Program-made: the position numbers and the translations under genes
The notes under the pieces: generated by a model
What the model saw: the letters and a program-made list of their open reading frames with translations, nothing else
Database searches by the model: none
Told to the model about the DNA's origin: nothing
Part shown: positions 5,586 through 5,586 of the stretch, in pieces
Numbering within the stretch: position 1 is the first letter of the stretch
Layout: each line of letters starts with the position of its first letter
Assembly (NCBI GenBank): GCA_946611495.1
Contig: CAMODR010000101.1
Span: forward strand, 1-5,586
Direction: 5' to 3'
Source: an uncultured Methanobrevibacter sp.
GTDB lineage: Archaea > Methanobacteriota > Methanobacteria > Methanobacteriales > Methanobacteriaceae
DNA length: 5,586 nt

Positions 5586-5586
5586 A

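Noticed and set aside
1..5586. tRNA, rRNA, insertion sequence or phage genes
   Set aside because: No cloverleaf, rRNA-like GC-rich block, transposase motif or terminal inverted repeat was seen.

Overview
The window comes from an AT-rich archaeon, most likely a hydrogenotrophic methanogen of the Methanobacteriales (Methanobrevibacter-like). I infer this from four neighbouring genes that match the hcg set for the iron-guanylylpyridinol (FeGP) cofactor of [Fe]-hydrogenase (Hmd), a system known from hydrogenotrophic methanogens. Archaeal GGTG-type ribosome binding sites, oligo-T termination tracts and A/T-dominated spacers support it. Genus-level placement is inference.

Layout. The left 2.2 kb is one + strand gene for a metal-type P-type ATPase with an atypical membrane motif (Ser-Cys-Ala-Ile-Lys where most P1B pumps have Cys-Pro-Cys) and no CxxC metal-binding domain. 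Its start is close to the window edge and uncertain. It ends in a stem-loop followed by T7, then a 140-bp array of about nine degenerate A-tract units that also lies just past the end of the opposing operon. The remaining 3.2 kb is on the - strand, read right to left: hcgC (pyridinol methyltransferase), hcgD (Nif3-like), hcgE (ThiF/E1-like adenylating enzyme) and hcgF (UPF0254-type thioester-forming protein). hcgC and hcgD are separated by 1 base and look translationally coupled. hcgD-hcgE and hcgE-hcgF are separated by 154 and 158 bp of AT-rich DNA with short direct repeats, T-runs on the coding strand and a possible TATA box.

How the genes work together (established knowledge of the families). 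HcgC methylates the pyridinol ring of the cofactor precursor. HcgE activates the carboxylate of the guanylylpyridinol with ATP. HcgF captures it as a thioester on Cys9, on the way to the acyl-iron ligand. HcgD is a Nif3-fold metal-binding protein suggested to handle iron. The sequence fits this division of labour: HcgE here has no cysteine at all, and HcgF has a cysteine exactly at position 9. hmd, hcgA, hcgB and hcgG are not in the window. hcgA/B would be expected to the right of it, while the expected hcgG position after hcgF is taken by the convergent ATPase gene.
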